Positions 18,473 to 27,688 of a stretch of 64,000 nt of DNA are shown here, piece by piece. How positions within the stretch are numbered: the first letter of the stretch is position 1; every line of letters starts with the position of its first letter. Under the pieces are notes generated by a model. It saw only the letters and a list, made by a program, of their open reading frames with translations. It was not told the origin of the DNA and ran no database searches. Both the position numbers and the translations under genes were made by a program. The DNA is from Luteirhabdus salina (lineage in GTDB: Bacteria > Bacteroidota > Bacteroidia > Flavobacteriales > Flavobacteriaceae): assembly GCA_025384855.1 (NCBI GenBank), contig JALAHT010000005.1, positions 124,001 through 188,000 on the forward strand, read 5' to 3'.

Positions 18473-19321
18473 ATGAAGAAACTTCTTGTACTGATTAGCG
18501 TTGCCATATCCGTTTCCTCCTGTGACTATTTTCAACAGGAGCCAGAGGGAGAACCTGTGGCAAGGGTAAACGATACCTATTTGTACATGGAAGACCTATC
18601 CGGACTAGTACCGGCGGGTACATCTGAAGCCGATAGCACGATAATAGTAAATAACTATATCAATCGCTGGGCAACACAACGTTTATTAATGGACAAGGCA
18701 CTGATTAATCTTCCTGATGAACAACTAGAGAAGTATCAGCGGTTATTGAAGGACTATAAAACAGAACTGTACACAGAGGGTTATAAGAACGCAATTGTGG
18801 CACAAGAATTGGACAGTTCTGTAAGCGAAAATGAATTACAGTTGTTTTATGAGGAAAACAAGCAGAATTTCCGACTCAACGACGAACTATTGAAGGTACG
18901 TTACTTACAGGTTCCACCTTCTTTCTCTAATTTGGGTAAAACAGTTGAAAAATTTAGACGTTTCAACGAAAGCGATCGGGAAGATTTAGATGCCATAAGC
19001 ATTCAGTTTACACGCTATAATTTCAACGATTCTACCTGGGTTCGGAAAAATGCTTTGGAAGAACTATTGCCCGTGTTGAAAGACGAGAATGCAAAAATGC
19101 TAAATATTTCGAATTTTCAACAACTGCAAGATTCATTAGGGGTATATTTGATCTATGTTAAGGATCGATTGAACACCAATGATATAGCCCCACTTTCTTT
19201 TGTAAAACCAACCATTGAGCAGGTTTTATTGAACAAACGAAAACTAGAATTAATAAAAAAACTGGAAAAAGATTTAACGAGAGATGCAAGGAATGATAAA
19301 TCATTTGAAATTTATAAGTAA
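18473..19321 (+). CDS. SurA-related lipoprotein without a recognisable parvulin domain
   Basis: 282 residues with lipoprotein signal (S-V-S-S-C, Cys17). The N-terminal part (V-A-R-V-N-D-T-Y-L-Y-M-E-D-L) is the SurA N-terminal motif found in the flanking genes, followed by helices. The position where a PpiC domain would sit lacks the G-x-L-G-W and F-G-x-H motifs, so isomerase activity is doubtful. It lies 7 bases after the two-parvulin gene and overlaps the next by 38 bases. A membrane-tethered chaperone role is inferred from its neighbours. Confidence 0.75.
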   Translation: MKKLLVLISVAISVSSCDYFQQEPEGEPVARVNDTYLYMEDLSGLVPAGTSEADSTIIVNNYINRWATQRLLMDKALINLPDEQLEKYQRLLKDYKTELYTEGYKNAIVAQELDSSVSENELQLFYEENKQNFRLNDELLKVRYLQVPPSFSNLGKTVEKFRRFNESDREDLDAISIQFTRYNFNDSTWVRKNALEELLPVLKDENAKMLNISNFQQLQDSLGVYLIYVKDRLNTNDIAPLSFVKPTIEQVLLNKRKLELIKKLEKDLTRDARNDKSFEIYK

Positions 19322-20756
19322 AGGAATTCTATTCTTTGCTTTAGTCGCCGTCGGTACAATGGCGGCTCAAAATGTGGTTACGGTAGACAGTACTGGCGTT
19401 GTACAGGAAAAAGAAACCGATATACAAGCTACAACTGCTAAGAAAGATTCTGTAAAGACTTTTAAGCGTTTTAAAGCGGAAGGCGTAAGCGCTGTGGTGG
19501 GAGAATATGTCATCTTGGATAGCGATATCGATAAAAGCTACCTTGAATTGAAGCAACAGGGGTTTCCTGTAGATGAAATATCACGCTGCCAATTAATCGG
19601 AAAGCTTATGGAGGATAAGTTATATGCGCACCACGCTAAAATTGATAGTGTTTTTGTAGCTGATTCCGAAATTAACCAGATGATCGACCAGCAAATGGAA
19701 TATATGGTCAGCGAACTTGGAAGCGAGGAAAAGGTTGTAGAGTATTATCGCAAAGATAATATGGCACAACTTCGCAGTGAATTGTTCGAGGTGAATAAAA
19801 CAACGCGGTTGGCAAGTGAAATGCAGCGCACGATTGTGGAAGAAGTCGAGGTGACACCCGAAGAGGTGCGTGAGTTTTTCTATTCTATTCCAGAGGACGA
19901 AAGACCTGTCTTTGGTTCTGAAGTCGAAGTAGCACAGATTGTCGTTAAACCTGAAATTACAGAAGAAGCACGGCAAGAAACAATAGATCGTCTTCGTCAA
20001 ATGCGTATCGACGTGGTCGAAAATGGAGCTAGTTTCGCCACCAAAGCGGTATTGTATTCTAAAGATCCAGGTTCTGCCGGAAAGGGTGGATTGTATAAGG
20101 GAATCAAGAAAAATGCCCCACTTGCAAAAGAGTTTATTGAAACAGCCTTTACCCTTCAAGAAGGTGAAGTGAGTGAACCTTTTGAAACGGAATTCGGATT
20201 TCACATTCTAACGGTTGATAAAATCCGAGGACAGGAATTGGATGTACGCCATGTACTTCTTATTCCTGATGTTTCTCAAGCTACAATTGATAATGCGCGG
20301 ACGGAAATTGAAGAAATTCGAAAGAAAATAGAAAGTGGTGAACTTTCTTTTGCTGAGGCTGCACGACAGTATTCCGATGAGGATGAAACAAGAAACAACG
20401 GAGGGCAATTAGTAAACCCAACCACGGGTGATACACGTTTTGAACTTACCAAAATGGACCCAGCACTAAGTGCGCAGATTTACAACCTAAAGGCCAACGA
20501 AGTGTCTAAAGTCTATACCGATGAGGGACGTACAGGCCGTAAAATGTTTAAATTATTGACGGTAACCCGAAAGTATGAGGAGCATACCGCAGACTACTCT
20601 GAAGACTACGAACGTATAAAGGAATTGGCCCTAAAGGAAAAGCAAGTCCGCGCTATCGAAAAATGGCAGAATAAAAAGATTGACGATACCTATGTAAACG
20701 TCAATGAAGACTATCAAGCTTGCGATTTTTCAAGCAATTGGGTTAAGAGTAATTAA
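19284..20756 (+). CDS. SurA-like periplasmic chaperone/peptidyl-prolyl isomerase
   Basis: 490 residues from ATG 19284; ATG 19293 is an equally good start for the same signal peptide (I-L-F-F-A-L-V-A-V-G-T-M-A-A-Q). A SurA-N domain (about 50-190: G-V-S-A-V-V-G-E-Y-V-I-L-D-S-D-I-D) is followed by two parvulin domains, with E-V-A-Q-I-V-V-K, G-G-L-Y-K-G-I, F-G-F-H-I-L-T-V and then V-R-H-V-L-L-I-P, N-N-G-G-Q-L-V-N. It matches SurA better than its neighbours do. The start lies inside the upstream lipoprotein gene, so translation is probably coupled. Confidence 0.88.
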   Translation: MQGMINHLKFISKGILFFALVAVGTMAAQNVVTVDSTGVVQEKETDIQATTAKKDSVKTFKRFKAEGVSAVVGEYVILDSDIDKSYLELKQQGFPVDEISRCQLIGKLMEDKLYAHHAKIDSVFVADSEINQMIDQQMEYMVSELGSEEKVVEYYRKDNMAQLRSELFEVNKTTRLASEMQRTIVEEVEVTPEEVREFFYSIPEDERPVFGSEVEVAQIVVKPEITEEARQETIDRLRQMRIDVVENGASFATKAVLYSKDPGSAGKGGLYKGIKKNAPLAKEFIETAFTLQEGEVSEPFETEFGFHILTVDKIRGQELDVRHVLLIPDVSQATIDNARTEIEEIRKKIESGELSFAEAARQYSDEDETRNNGGQLVNPTTGDTRFELTKMDPALSAQIYNLKANEVSKVYTDEGRTGRKMFKLLTVTRKYEEHTADYSEDYERIKELALKEKQVRAIEKWQNKKIDDTYVNVNEDYQACDFSSNWVKSN

Positions 20757-20792
20757 GATCGTATTTTTCCCTAATCTAGAAATTCAAAATTT

Positions 20793-21746
20793 ATGTCAGA
20801 CGTTGCAGCAGTAGAACAACTGGTCCAAAAATACAAAGCACTTAGAACCGAAATCAGTAAAGTAATTGTCGGTCAAGATGATGTGGTGGAACAGGTACTG
20901 CTGTCTATTTTCTCTGGTGGCCACGCGCTTTTAATCGGTGTACCAGGATTGGCAAAAACTTTATTGGTGAATACGGTGGCACAGACACTCGGATTGCAAT
21001 TCAAAAGAATTCAATTTACACCCGATTTGATGCCAAGCGATATCCTTGGCTCTGAGATACTGGATAAAAATCGTGAGTTTAAATTTATTAAGGGGCCTAT
21101 CTTTGCGAATATTATTTTGGCTGATGAGATTAACCGAACACCGCCTAAAACACAGGCAGCACTGTTGGAAGCTATGCAGGAACGAGCGGTGACAGTAGCA
21201 GGGCATCATTATAAATTAGATCAGCCATACTTCGTGCTTGCAACGCAAAACCCTATTGAGCAAGAAGGAACTTATCCATTGCCAGAGGCGCAGTTAGACC
21301 GCTTTATGTTTGCTATTGCGCTAGACTATCCATCTTTTGCTGAAGAAGTAGATGTGGTAAAAAGTACGACTTCTGGAGAACAGGCCACGGTTAATTCACT
21401 GTTTTCAGCAGAAGAGATTCTCGAATATCAAAACCTTATTCGAAAAATCCCAGTAGCCGATAATGTTATCGAATATGCCGTAACCTTAGTGGGAAAAACG
21501 CGTCCAAAAAGTCAAGCTGCTCCAGAAATCGTTCAGAAGTATATCGATTGGGGAGCAGGACCCAGAGCTTCACAGAATTTAATCTTAGGTGCTAAAGCCC
21601 ATGCCGCACTACATGGTAAATTTTCACCCGATATCGAAGATGTTCAGAAAGTTGCAGTAGGAATTCTACGGCACCGTATGATCAAAAATTATAAGGCCGA
21701 GGCAGAAGGACTTACCCTTGAAGCAATTATTGCGAAACTTCTCTAA
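20793..21746 (+). CDS. MoxR-family AAA+ ATPase
   Basis: 317 residues. Walker A is G-V-P-G-L-A-K-T (residues 49-56), Walker B I-I-L-A-D-E-I-N-R, sensor A-T-Q-N-P-I-E-Q-E-G-T-Y, and the R-F-M-F-A-I arginine-finger region; the C-terminal lid has G-P-R-A-S-Q-N-L. MoxR ATPases act as chaperones for metal insertion or complex maturation, often with DUF58 and VWA partners. Those partners are not next to it here; a VWA operon exists 36 kb away but there is no evidence of a link. It follows the SurA-like gene by 36 bases. Confidence 0.93.
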   Translation: MSDVAAVEQLVQKYKALRTEISKVIVGQDDVVEQVLLSIFSGGHALLIGVPGLAKTLLVNTVAQTLGLQFKRIQFTPDLMPSDILGSEILDKNREFKFIKGPIFANIILADEINRTPPKTQAALLEAMQERAVTVAGHHYKLDQPYFVLATQNPIEQEGTYPLPEAQLDRFMFAIALDYPSFAEEVDVVKSTTSGEQATVNSLFSAEEILEYQNLIRKIPVADNVIEYAVTLVGKTRPKSQAAPEIVQKYIDWGAGPRASQNLILGAKAHAALHGKFSPDIEDVQKVAVGILRHRMIKNYKAEAEGLTLEAIIAKLL

Positions 21747-21842
21747 TATTTAACCTTCAATTTAGAATCTTTCCAATCAAATTTCGAAGACTTAGAATTT
21801 TTAATTCGACAATTTTCTTAATCTAAAATTGGATATTTGATA

Positions 21843-21880
21843 AAATAATTCATTAAAAATTAACTTTTTATGAATTATTT
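21843..21880. promoter_or_regulatory. Long A/T hairpin upstream of aconitase
   Basis: A 17-base arm (21843-21859) pairs with 21865-21880 apart from one bulged A, around the loop TTAAC. It lies upstream of the aconitase -7 element and downstream of moxR; there is no T tract, so it is not a typical terminator. Confidence 0.45.
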
Positions 21881-21931
21881 CTACTCTTTTAGCTAATACG
21901 TTGTGTATTTTTAAATTATGTTGAATTTTTG

Positions 21932-21939
21932 TAATTTTG
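21932..21939 (+). promoter_or_regulatory. -7 promoter element for aconitase
   Basis: TAATTTTG fits TAnnTTTG, 32 bases before the ATG. The nearest TTG (21901) is 28 bases away, longer than usual. Confidence 0.5.
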
Positions 21940-21971
21940 CAAGACTTCAAAAAAATTAAAACAAGACAACT

Positions 21972-24236
21972 ATGGCATTCGATATTGATATGATCAAGAA
22001 GGTGTATTCCCAAATGGCGGAAAGGGTAGATAAAGCCCGTGAAATTGCTGGGAAACCTTTAACTCTTTCAGAAAAAATTCTTTACAGTCACCTTTGGGAT
22101 GGAGCCCCCTCCCAAAAGTTTGAAAGAGGTAAGGATTATGTCGATTTTGCCCCGGATAGAATTGCCTGTCAGGATGCTACTGCACAAATGGCTTTACTTC
22201 AGTTTATGCAAGCTGGAAAAGATAAAGTAGCCGTGCCGACGACGGTGCATTGTGACCACTTAATTCAGGCGAAACAAGGAGCAAAACAAGACTTGCAGCG
22301 GGCGAATGAAACCAGTCACGAAGTATTCGATTTCCTAGAATCTGTTTCAAATAAATATGGTATCGGTTTTTGGAAGCCTGGCGCTGGTATTATTCACCAA
22401 GTTGTTCTCGAAAACTACGCCTTTCCTGGTGGTATGATGATCGGTACCGATAGTCATACCGTGAATGCAGGCGGACTAGGAATGGTCGCTATTGGAGTTG
22501 GAGGGGCGGATGCTGTGGATGTAATGGCAGGAATGCCTTGGGAATTGAAGTTTCCAAAGTTGATTGGTGTGAAATTGACAGGGAATATTAACGGGTGGAC
22601 GGCCTCTAAGGATGTTATTTTAAAAGTTGCCGATATACTTACCGTAAAGGGAGGTACAGGTTGTATCGTTGAATATTTTGGACCCGGAGCGAAGAATCTG
22701 TCCTGTACTGGAAAAGGGACGATCTGTAATATGGGGGCTGAAATAGGTGCGACGACTTCAACCTTTGGTTATGACGAAGCCATGGAGCGTTTCCTTAGAG
22801 CAACCGAACGTGCCGAGGTAGCCGATGAAGCAAACAAAATTAAGGAACACCTTACAGGCGATCCTGAAGTATATGAAAACCCAGAACAGTATTTCGATCA
22901 AGTAATCGAAATTAATCTCGATGAATTGCGTCCACACCTTAACGGACCCTTCACTCCAGATCTTGCTACACCTGTTGGCGAGTTGGGTAAAAAAGCAAAA
23001 GAAAACGATTGGCCAATTAAAGTTGAGTGGGGACTTATCGGTTCTTGTACGAACTCGTCATACGAAGATTTAACAAGAGCGGCTTCCATTGCGCAGCAGG
23101 CTATCGATAAAAAATTAAAACCGAAATCCGATTTCGGAATCAATCCTGGTTCCGAACAGATTCGCTATACTGCGGAACGTGATGGATTATTAAAGGTTTT
23201 TGAAGATTTAGGTGCAACGGTATTTACAAATGCTTGTGGACCGTGTATCGGGCAGTGGGATAGAAGCGACATGATGGGCGATGAAAAGAATACCATCGTG
23301 CATTCCTTTAATCGTAACTTCTCCAAACGTGCCGATGGAAACCCTAATACACACGCTTTTGTAGGATCTCCTGAAATGGTGGCAGCTATTGCCATTTCTG
23401 GTCGATTGGACTTCGATCCGCTTCACGATACCTTGATTAATGAGGATGGTGAAGAAGTGAAGTTGGACGTACCAAGAGGAATTGAGTTGCCTCCTAAAGG
23501 ATTTGAAGTAGAAGATAACGGATACCTCGAGCCTCGTGAAGACGGAAGTGGTGTTGAGGTTAAAGTGGCAAGCGATAGCGAGCGACTTCAATTATTAACG
23601 CCTTTTAAACCTATCCAGGATGAAGAGCTTCAAGGCGTAAAACTGTTGATCAAGGCGTTTGGAAAGTGTACTACAGACCACATTTCGATGGCAGGTCCAT
23701 GGTTGCGTTACCGAGGTCATTTGGATAATATTTCAAACAACACCTTAATCGGTGCCGTAAATGCCTTCAACAAGAAAACCAACTTTGTGAAGAATCAATT
23801 GGATGGTGAATATGGAGGGGTTCCCGATGTACAGCGTGAGTACAAGAAGAAAGGAATAAAAACCATTGTTGTCGGCGATCATAACTACGGGGAAGGATCC
23901 TCACGTGAGCATGCGGCCATGCAGCCACGTCATTTAGGTGTAGCTGCCGTATTGGTGAAGTCTTTTGCCAGAATTCACGAAACAAACTTGAAAAAGCAAG
24001 GTATGCTGGCTTTAACTTTTGCCAACGAAACCGATTATGACAAAATTCAGGAGGATGATACCTTCAACTTTGTGGATATAGCTGACTTTTCGGAAGGAAA
24101 GCCACTAACCCTTGAAGTAGTGCATTCCGATGGAAGTAAGGATACCATCAAAGCAAATCATACATACAATGATGCACAGATTAAGTGGTACCGAGAAGGG
24201 TCTGCCCTTAACTTGATTAAGAAGCAAAACCAGTAA
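21972..24236 (+). CDS. Aconitate hydratase (mitochondrial-type aconitase)
   Basis: 754 residues. It isomerises citrate to isocitrate in the TCA cycle with a [4Fe-4S] cluster. The three cluster cysteines are present: Cys359 in I-G-S-C-T-N-S-S and Cys422/Cys425 in A-C-G-P-C-I-G-Q, with the same 63- and 3-residue spacing as mammalian mitochondrial aconitase. Other motifs are [13 protein letters not shown], and the swivel-domain [14 protein letters not shown]. Length and motifs place it with the mitochondrial-like AcnA clade rather than the longer bacterial AcnA or AcnB. It has its own promoter element and a strong terminator. Confidence 0.96.
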   Translation: MAFDIDMIKKVYSQMAERVDKAREIAGKPLTLSEKILYSHLWDGAPSQKFERGKDYVDFAPDRIACQDATAQMALLQFMQAGKDKVAVPTTVHCDHLIQAKQGAKQDLQRANETSHEVFDFLESVSNKYGIGFWKPGAGIIHQVVLENYAFPGGMMIGTDSHTVNAGGLGMVAIGVGGADAVDVMAGMPWELKFPKLIGVKLTGNINGWTASKDVILKVADILTVKGGTGCIVEYFGPGAKNLSCTGKGTICNMGAEIGATTSTFGYDEAMERFLRATERAEVADEANKIKEHLTGDPEVYENPEQYFDQVIEINLDELRPHLNGPFTPDLATPVGELGKKAKENDWPIKVEWGLIGSCTNSSYEDLTRAASIAQQAIDKKLKPKSDFGINPGSEQIRYTAERDGLLKVFEDLGATVFTNACGPCIGQWDRSDMMGDEKNTIVHSFNRNFSKRADGNPNTHAFVGSPEMVAAIAISGRLDFDPLHDTLINEDGEEVKLDVPRGIELPPKGFEVEDNGYLEPREDGSGVEVKVASDSERLQLLTPFKPIQDEELQGVKLLIKAFGKCTTDHISMAGPWLRYRGHLDNISNNTLIGAVNAFNKKTNFVKNQLDGEYGGVPDVQREYKKKGIKTIVVGDHNYGEGSSREHAAMQPRHLGVAAVLVKSFARIHETNLKKQGMLALTFANETDYDKIQEDDTFNFVDIADFSEGKPLTLEVVHSDGSKDTIKANHTYNDAQIKWYREGSALNLIKKQNQ

Positions 24237-24253
24237 TTCATTATAGTATCTAC

Positions 24254-24287
24254 AAAAAAAGGCTAGCATTGTCGCTAGCCTTTTTTT
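24254..24287. terminator. Bidirectional terminator after aconitase
   Basis: A 14-base stem, seven A then GGCTAGC (24254-24267) with GCTAGCC then seven T (24274-24287), loop of six. It lies between aconitase and the convergent gene at 24303. Confidence 0.92.
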
Positions 24288-24302
24288 ATCTAGCTATGGA
24301 GA

Positions 24303-24971
24303 TTATCGTATTTGGTGAATTGAAAACTGACTGCTGCTAGCATCGCCAAGAATGTTCACTGTCCCTAATGCTATACTACCTAAAATCTGAAATCGAATGG
24401 TATCACCAGCATTTAGTTGAAGAAGAGTGCTGGCATCTCGTACGGGAGGCGTAGCATTAATACCCAGAATCCCAACATTAGCGAAACTGTTCTGCACGGC
24501 AATCGATCCATTACGAAGGATGGCCACTCCAAAATTGGTGGCAACACCAATGGAACCGTCTGTTTTGATTTGAACAGAAATAGAATAAATACCCTCATTT
24601 TTTGCGGTAAACGTATAGGTGCTGGTATTGAATTCGTTGTTCGTGTCGAATACTTCATTATCGAACGGAAGCGTTGCGTTTCCAGAGAGAAGTGAAAGCG
24701 ATATGGACGAAGAAGAACCAAATGTTCCTTTTACAACAGAGGGTAATGCTTTGTCGATAATTTCGGTGGCCTTTATTTTTTGAACAGTACCGTCACGACC
24801 GATAACCAAAACCGAATCCTTGGCAATTTCCGGATGGGGTGTTTCAGTTATGGTTCGAATTCGAACGTCGCCGTTAACATCCAAACTTGCGGTTGGACTG
24901 CTAGTGTTGATGCCAACCTGAGCACAAGCAGGAATAAAAAATAATGGAAAAATGAGTTGTACCAATTTCAT
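24303..24971 (-). CDS. Secreted protein with C1q/TNF-like domain
   Basis: 222 residues with a signal peptide ending I-P-A-C-A-Q. The mature start V-G-I-N-T-S-S-P-T-A-S-L-D-V-N-G-D is the N-terminal leader seen on many Bacteroidota surface and fibre-like proteins. The C-terminal 130 residues have the C1q-like order of strands: F-D-T-N-N-E-F-N, Y-T-F-T-A-K-N-E-G-I-Y-S-I-S, V-A-I-L-R-N-G-S, L-Q-L-N-A-G-D-T-I-R-F-Q-I. Such jelly-roll domains trimerise and bind partners outside the cell. The specific function is unknown. Single gene facing aconitase. Confidence 0.72.
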   Translation of the reverse strand: MKLVQLIFPLFFIPACAQVGINTSSPTASLDVNGDVRIRTITETPHPEIAKDSVLVIGRDGTVQKIKATEIIDKALPSVVKGTFGSSSSISLSLLSGNATLPFDNEVFDTNNEFNTSTYTFTAKNEGIYSISVQIKTDGSIGVATNFGVAILRNGSIAVQNSFANVGILGINATPPVRDASTLLQLNAGDTIRFQILGSIALGTVNILGDASSSQFSIHQIR

Positions 24972-25133
24972 AATGTAGGTATTTTGGGTAACGTAGAATT
25001 GGGGATACTACATTCGCGATTGGAAAATGTAAAATACCCAACAGTTCGCAATATGTCAACTTATTAACATAAAATTAAGTTATTATATAGTGCACCAATC
25101 TTCAATGAGTTGTTGAAGTAATGATTATTTGAT

Positions 25134-25694
25134 ATGAAGTTTATACGTAAAAACTGGGGAAACATATTATTTGTAATTGTGCTAGCATTATTACTGATTC
25201 CTCAGACCAGAATGTTCATCCAAGTTCCGCTTCAGCGACTACTATCCATTAGTCCTTCCGAACTCTCAGAGGAAGAGCGTATAATGATTGAGGAATATCG
25301 CTGGCAGCTTGAGGATAGTAAAGGTTCTCCTATTCAGTTTGAAGAAGCAAAAGGTGAGGTGGTAGTACTCAATTTTTGGGCTACTTGGTGTCCTCCCTGT
25401 GTGGCAGAGATGCCTTCACTTCAGGCTTTATACGATTCTTTCGGAGATCAAGTGGAGTTTTATTTTGTGACTTCCGAAGATACAACGGTCGTTGCTCGTT
25501 TCATGGAGAAGAACGATTACAATCTTCCGATATATTTTCAAAAATATCGGGCGCCAAAACAACTACAAGTCACATCGCTTCCTACGACATTCATTATTTC
25601 AAAGGAAGGAACTATAGTTGTAAAAAAAACGGGAGCAGCCGATTGGAATAGCGATCGTATCCATGATATAGTAAAGCAATTGCTTAAATATTAG
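25134..25694 (+). CDS. TlpA-like membrane-anchored thioredoxin-fold reductase
   Basis: 186 residues with one N-terminal membrane helix (about 11-23) and a periplasmic thioredoxin fold. The redox motif is F-W-A-T-W-C-P-P-C (Cys86, Cys89), followed by E-M-P-S-L and the cis-Pro loop V-T-S-L-P-T-T-F-I-I. TlpA/ResA-type proteins reduce disulphides outside the inner membrane, often for cytochrome c maturation. The natural haem partner is not evident here. Its stop codon is 1 base from that of the convergent crtY-like gene. Confidence 0.9.
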   Translation: MKFIRKNWGNILFVIVLALLLIPQTRMFIQVPLQRLLSISPSELSEEERIMIEEYRWQLEDSKGSPIQFEEAKGEVVVLNFWATWCPPCVAEMPSLQALYDSFGDQVEFYFVTSEDTTVVARFMEKNDYNLPIYFQKYRAPKQLQVTSLPTTFIISKEGTIVVKKTGAADWNSDRIHDIVKQLLKY

Positions 25695-25695
25695 T

Positions 25696-26388
25696 TCAAC
25701 GCTTCGCATGTTGCTTTTCTAATTTTTCAGTAAAGAATAATACTGTCAATAGCATCCCTAGATTATAGATTACATCTTCAATTGGAATTGTAATCATTCG
25801 TATTCCTAAGTTTTCGGTATTGTTATACCATACAACAGGTTCGGGTAATCCAGTCCCGGTAAGGATTCCATTCACCAAAAAAAAGGGAATTTGAATAATC
25901 AAGAAAAAGGGTAAAAAACGTTGCAATAGACTTCTATTGTAGTTGTGCACCCATCCCAGCAAAAGCATCCCATAAATAAAATTCACAAGCGTGTACCAAC
26001 GATCGTAGTAGTACCATAGGGTGACTATTAGTACCGAAAATAAGCTAACACAAATGATGGAAGTAATTCGTTCTGAAAACATCAACCGCGGTAGAAGTTC
26101 CTGTAGGGCGTAGTAGGTAAAAATACAGGCATATGGAATACAGATAAAGAAGAGCCATTCTTCAATTGGTAAGCCTAATACATGGAGGCCGGTAATATAG
26201 TCTTCATTAAAGCCCCAAAAACCTTCCGAAGTAAATATGATATCCCATGGTATAAAGACTAGCATCATAATTCCTACCGCTGGAAAAAACGACCGCCACT
26301 TCTTATGGAATTGCAACCTTGGGTGAAAACTGAACAGAAAAGGAATCAGAAAAGAACCGAGGTTCAATCCGAGATAGAGATACTCCAT
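25696..26388 (-). CDS. Lycopene beta-cyclase, CrtYcd-like membrane type
   Basis: 230 residues with about seven hydrophobic helices. It has the heterodimeric/CrtYcd-type cyclase signature in both halves: F-I-P-W-D-I-I-F-T and L-G-L-P-I-E-E-W-L-F-F in the first, and the repeat T-I-P-I-E-D-V-I-Y-N-L-G in the second. These enzymes close the ends of lycopene to beta-carotene and are unrelated to flavin-type CrtY. It is the last gene of the crt operon, starting directly after the crtZ stop. It ends 1 base from tlpA, which runs in the other direction. Confidence 0.9.
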   Translation of the reverse strand: MEYLYLGLNLGSFLIPFLFSFHPRLQFHKKWRSFFPAVGIMMLVFIPWDIIFTSEGFWGFNEDYITGLHVLGLPIEEWLFFICIPYACIFTYYALQELLPRLMFSERITSIICVSLFSVLIVTLWYYYDRWYTLVNFIYGMLLLGWVHNYNRSLLQRFLPFFLIIQIPFFLVNGILTGTGLPEPVVWYNNTENLGIRMITIPIEDVIYNLGMLLTVLFFTEKLEKQHAKR

Positions 26389-26841
26389 TTATTTTTTGTT
26401 GAAGAATCGAAACGGAGGTACTAGCATTCCGAAGCATTCCCCATCTTCCTTTCCGATATGTTTATGATGGATTTTGTGCGCTCTTCGAATGCCTTTTGCA
26501 TACCAATTGTTCGCATTGCGAAAAAGCTTGAAGCGTTGATGAATGAAAATGTCATGCACCATAAAATAGGTAACGCCATAGGCAAAAATTCCAAGCCCAA
26601 TCGGCAACCCCGCCCAAAAACCATAATACTGCCACCCAACAAAACAACCGATGCTAACGGCAGCATAAAAAAGAAAGAAAAAATCATTTCGTTCCCACCA
26701 ACTGTTGTGATCCTTTATATGATGGTCTTTATGAAGGCTCCACAAAAAACCATGCATGATGTATTTATGAGTAAACCACGCCATAAACTCCATGATACAG
26801 AAAGTGGTGAGAAAAATTAAAATCCACAAGACTACGTCCAT
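26389..26841 (-). CDS. crtZ: Beta-carotene hydroxylase
   Basis: 150 residues of the membrane di-iron hydroxylase family. The four histidine clusters are present: F-T-H-K-Y-I-M-H-G, L-H-K-D-H-H, a middle H-D-I-F-I-H, and H-K-I-H-H-K-H. It hydroxylates the beta rings of beta-carotene at C3 to give zeaxanthin, the usual yellow pigment of marine Flavobacteria. The gene lies 4 bases after crtB and abuts the cyclase gene. Confidence 0.93.
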   Translation of the reverse strand: MDVVLWILIFLTTFCIMEFMAWFTHKYIMHGFLWSLHKDHHIKDHNSWWERNDFFFLFYAAVSIGCFVGWQYYGFWAGLPIGLGIFAYGVTYFMVHDIFIHQRFKLFRNANNWYAKGIRRAHKIHHKHIGKEDGECFGMLVPPFRFFNKK

Positions 26842-26845
26842 ATTC

Positions 26846-27688
26846 CTATCGCACTAATTTTAATTGATATTTTACGTAACAACGCGTCAAAAGTCCGAAT
26901 TTTTCATAATTCGGCACACGAATGCGGCTGTTTTTTATTTCGATGGCTGGTGTTTTGTGTAGTTTTTTGAGTAAGCGGCGGTAATAGCGATATGCCATAT
27001 ACACCCCGAATTTGGCTTCAGCAGGAAGATGAAGAATTCCTTTATATCCTTCTTTAAAGTCGTTTTCAATCTCCGCAATTATCTCAGCCTTTGAAACTTC
27101 ATCCAAGGCATCGAGATTGGTGTTTGGAAAGTAGGTGCGGTCCAAACCATCGTGATCTGCCTTTAAATCGCGAAGGAAGTTTACTTTTTGAAAAGCGGAA
27201 CCGAGATGCTTAGCCGATTCCTTCAACGCTTCATATTTTTCAGTATCACCCTTCACAAAAACACGTAAGCACATCAAACCCACAACATCGGCAGAACCGT
27301 AGATATAGTCTTCAAACTCTTGCTGCGAAGTATACTCTTTCTTCGTAAGATCGAGTCGCATACTGTTCATAAAGGCATCGATTAGATGACGCTCTATATT
27401 GTACTCGAGAACCGTATGCTGAAAGGAGTTTAAAATTGGGTTCAGACTTATTCTTTCAGAAAGGGCGTTGTCTAGATCCTGTTCAAATCGGTCGAAGAGA
27501 ACTTCTTTATTGTACTCATGAAATGAGTCAACGATTTCATCGGCAAAGCGAACAAAGCCATATATATTGTAGATATGCTGGCGAATAGAGGGCGCAAGCA
27601 TTTTGGTAGCCAAAGAGAACGAGGTGCTATAAGTATTCGTCACCTTTCGGCTACAAATTTGGGATACGTTGTCGAATAATGCTTTCAC
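26846..27688 (-). CDS. crtB: Phytoene synthase
   Basis: 280 residues. The trans-isoprenyl synthase fold is marked by two aspartate motifs that bind Mg-diphosphate, D-E-I-V-D in F-V-R-F-A-D-E-I-V-D-S and D-L-K-A-D in N-F-L-R-D-L-K-A-D-H-D-G. It joins two geranylgeranyl diphosphates to make phytoene. Squalene synthase is the main alternative but the crtI neighbour decides. It overlaps crtI by 4 bases. No geranylgeranyl diphosphate synthase gene is in the window, so substrate must come from elsewhere in the genome. Confidence 0.94.
   Translation of the reverse strand: MKALFDNVSQICSRKVTNTYSTSFSLATKMLAPSIRQHIYNIYGFVRFADEIVDSFHEYNKEVLFDRFEQDLDNALSERISLNPILNSFQHTVLEYNIERHLIDAFMNSMRLDLTKKEYTSQQEFEDYIYGSADVVGLMCLRVFVKGDTEKYEALKESAKHLGSAFQKVNFLRDLKADHDGLDRTYFPNTNLDALDEVSKAEIIAEIENDFKEGYKGILHLPAEAKFGVYMAYRYYRRLLKKLHKTPAIEIKNSRIRVPNYEKFGLLTRCYVKYQLKLVR

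Noticed and set aside
19620..20204. 194-codon open frame on the minus strand
   Set aside because: Antisense to the SurA-like gene, Phe/Leu-rich without domain motifs.
20793..21746. MoxR and the VWA operon as one system
   Set aside because: MoxR often pairs with VWA proteins, but here they are 36 kb apart, and MoxR lacks the palindrome, so no link is claimed.
24972..25038. Inverted repeats AATGTAG/CTACATT and GGTATTTT/AAAATACC before the C1q-like gene
   Set aside because: Short arms with wide gaps in A/T-rich DNA; they could be chance, and no promoter register supports an operator.
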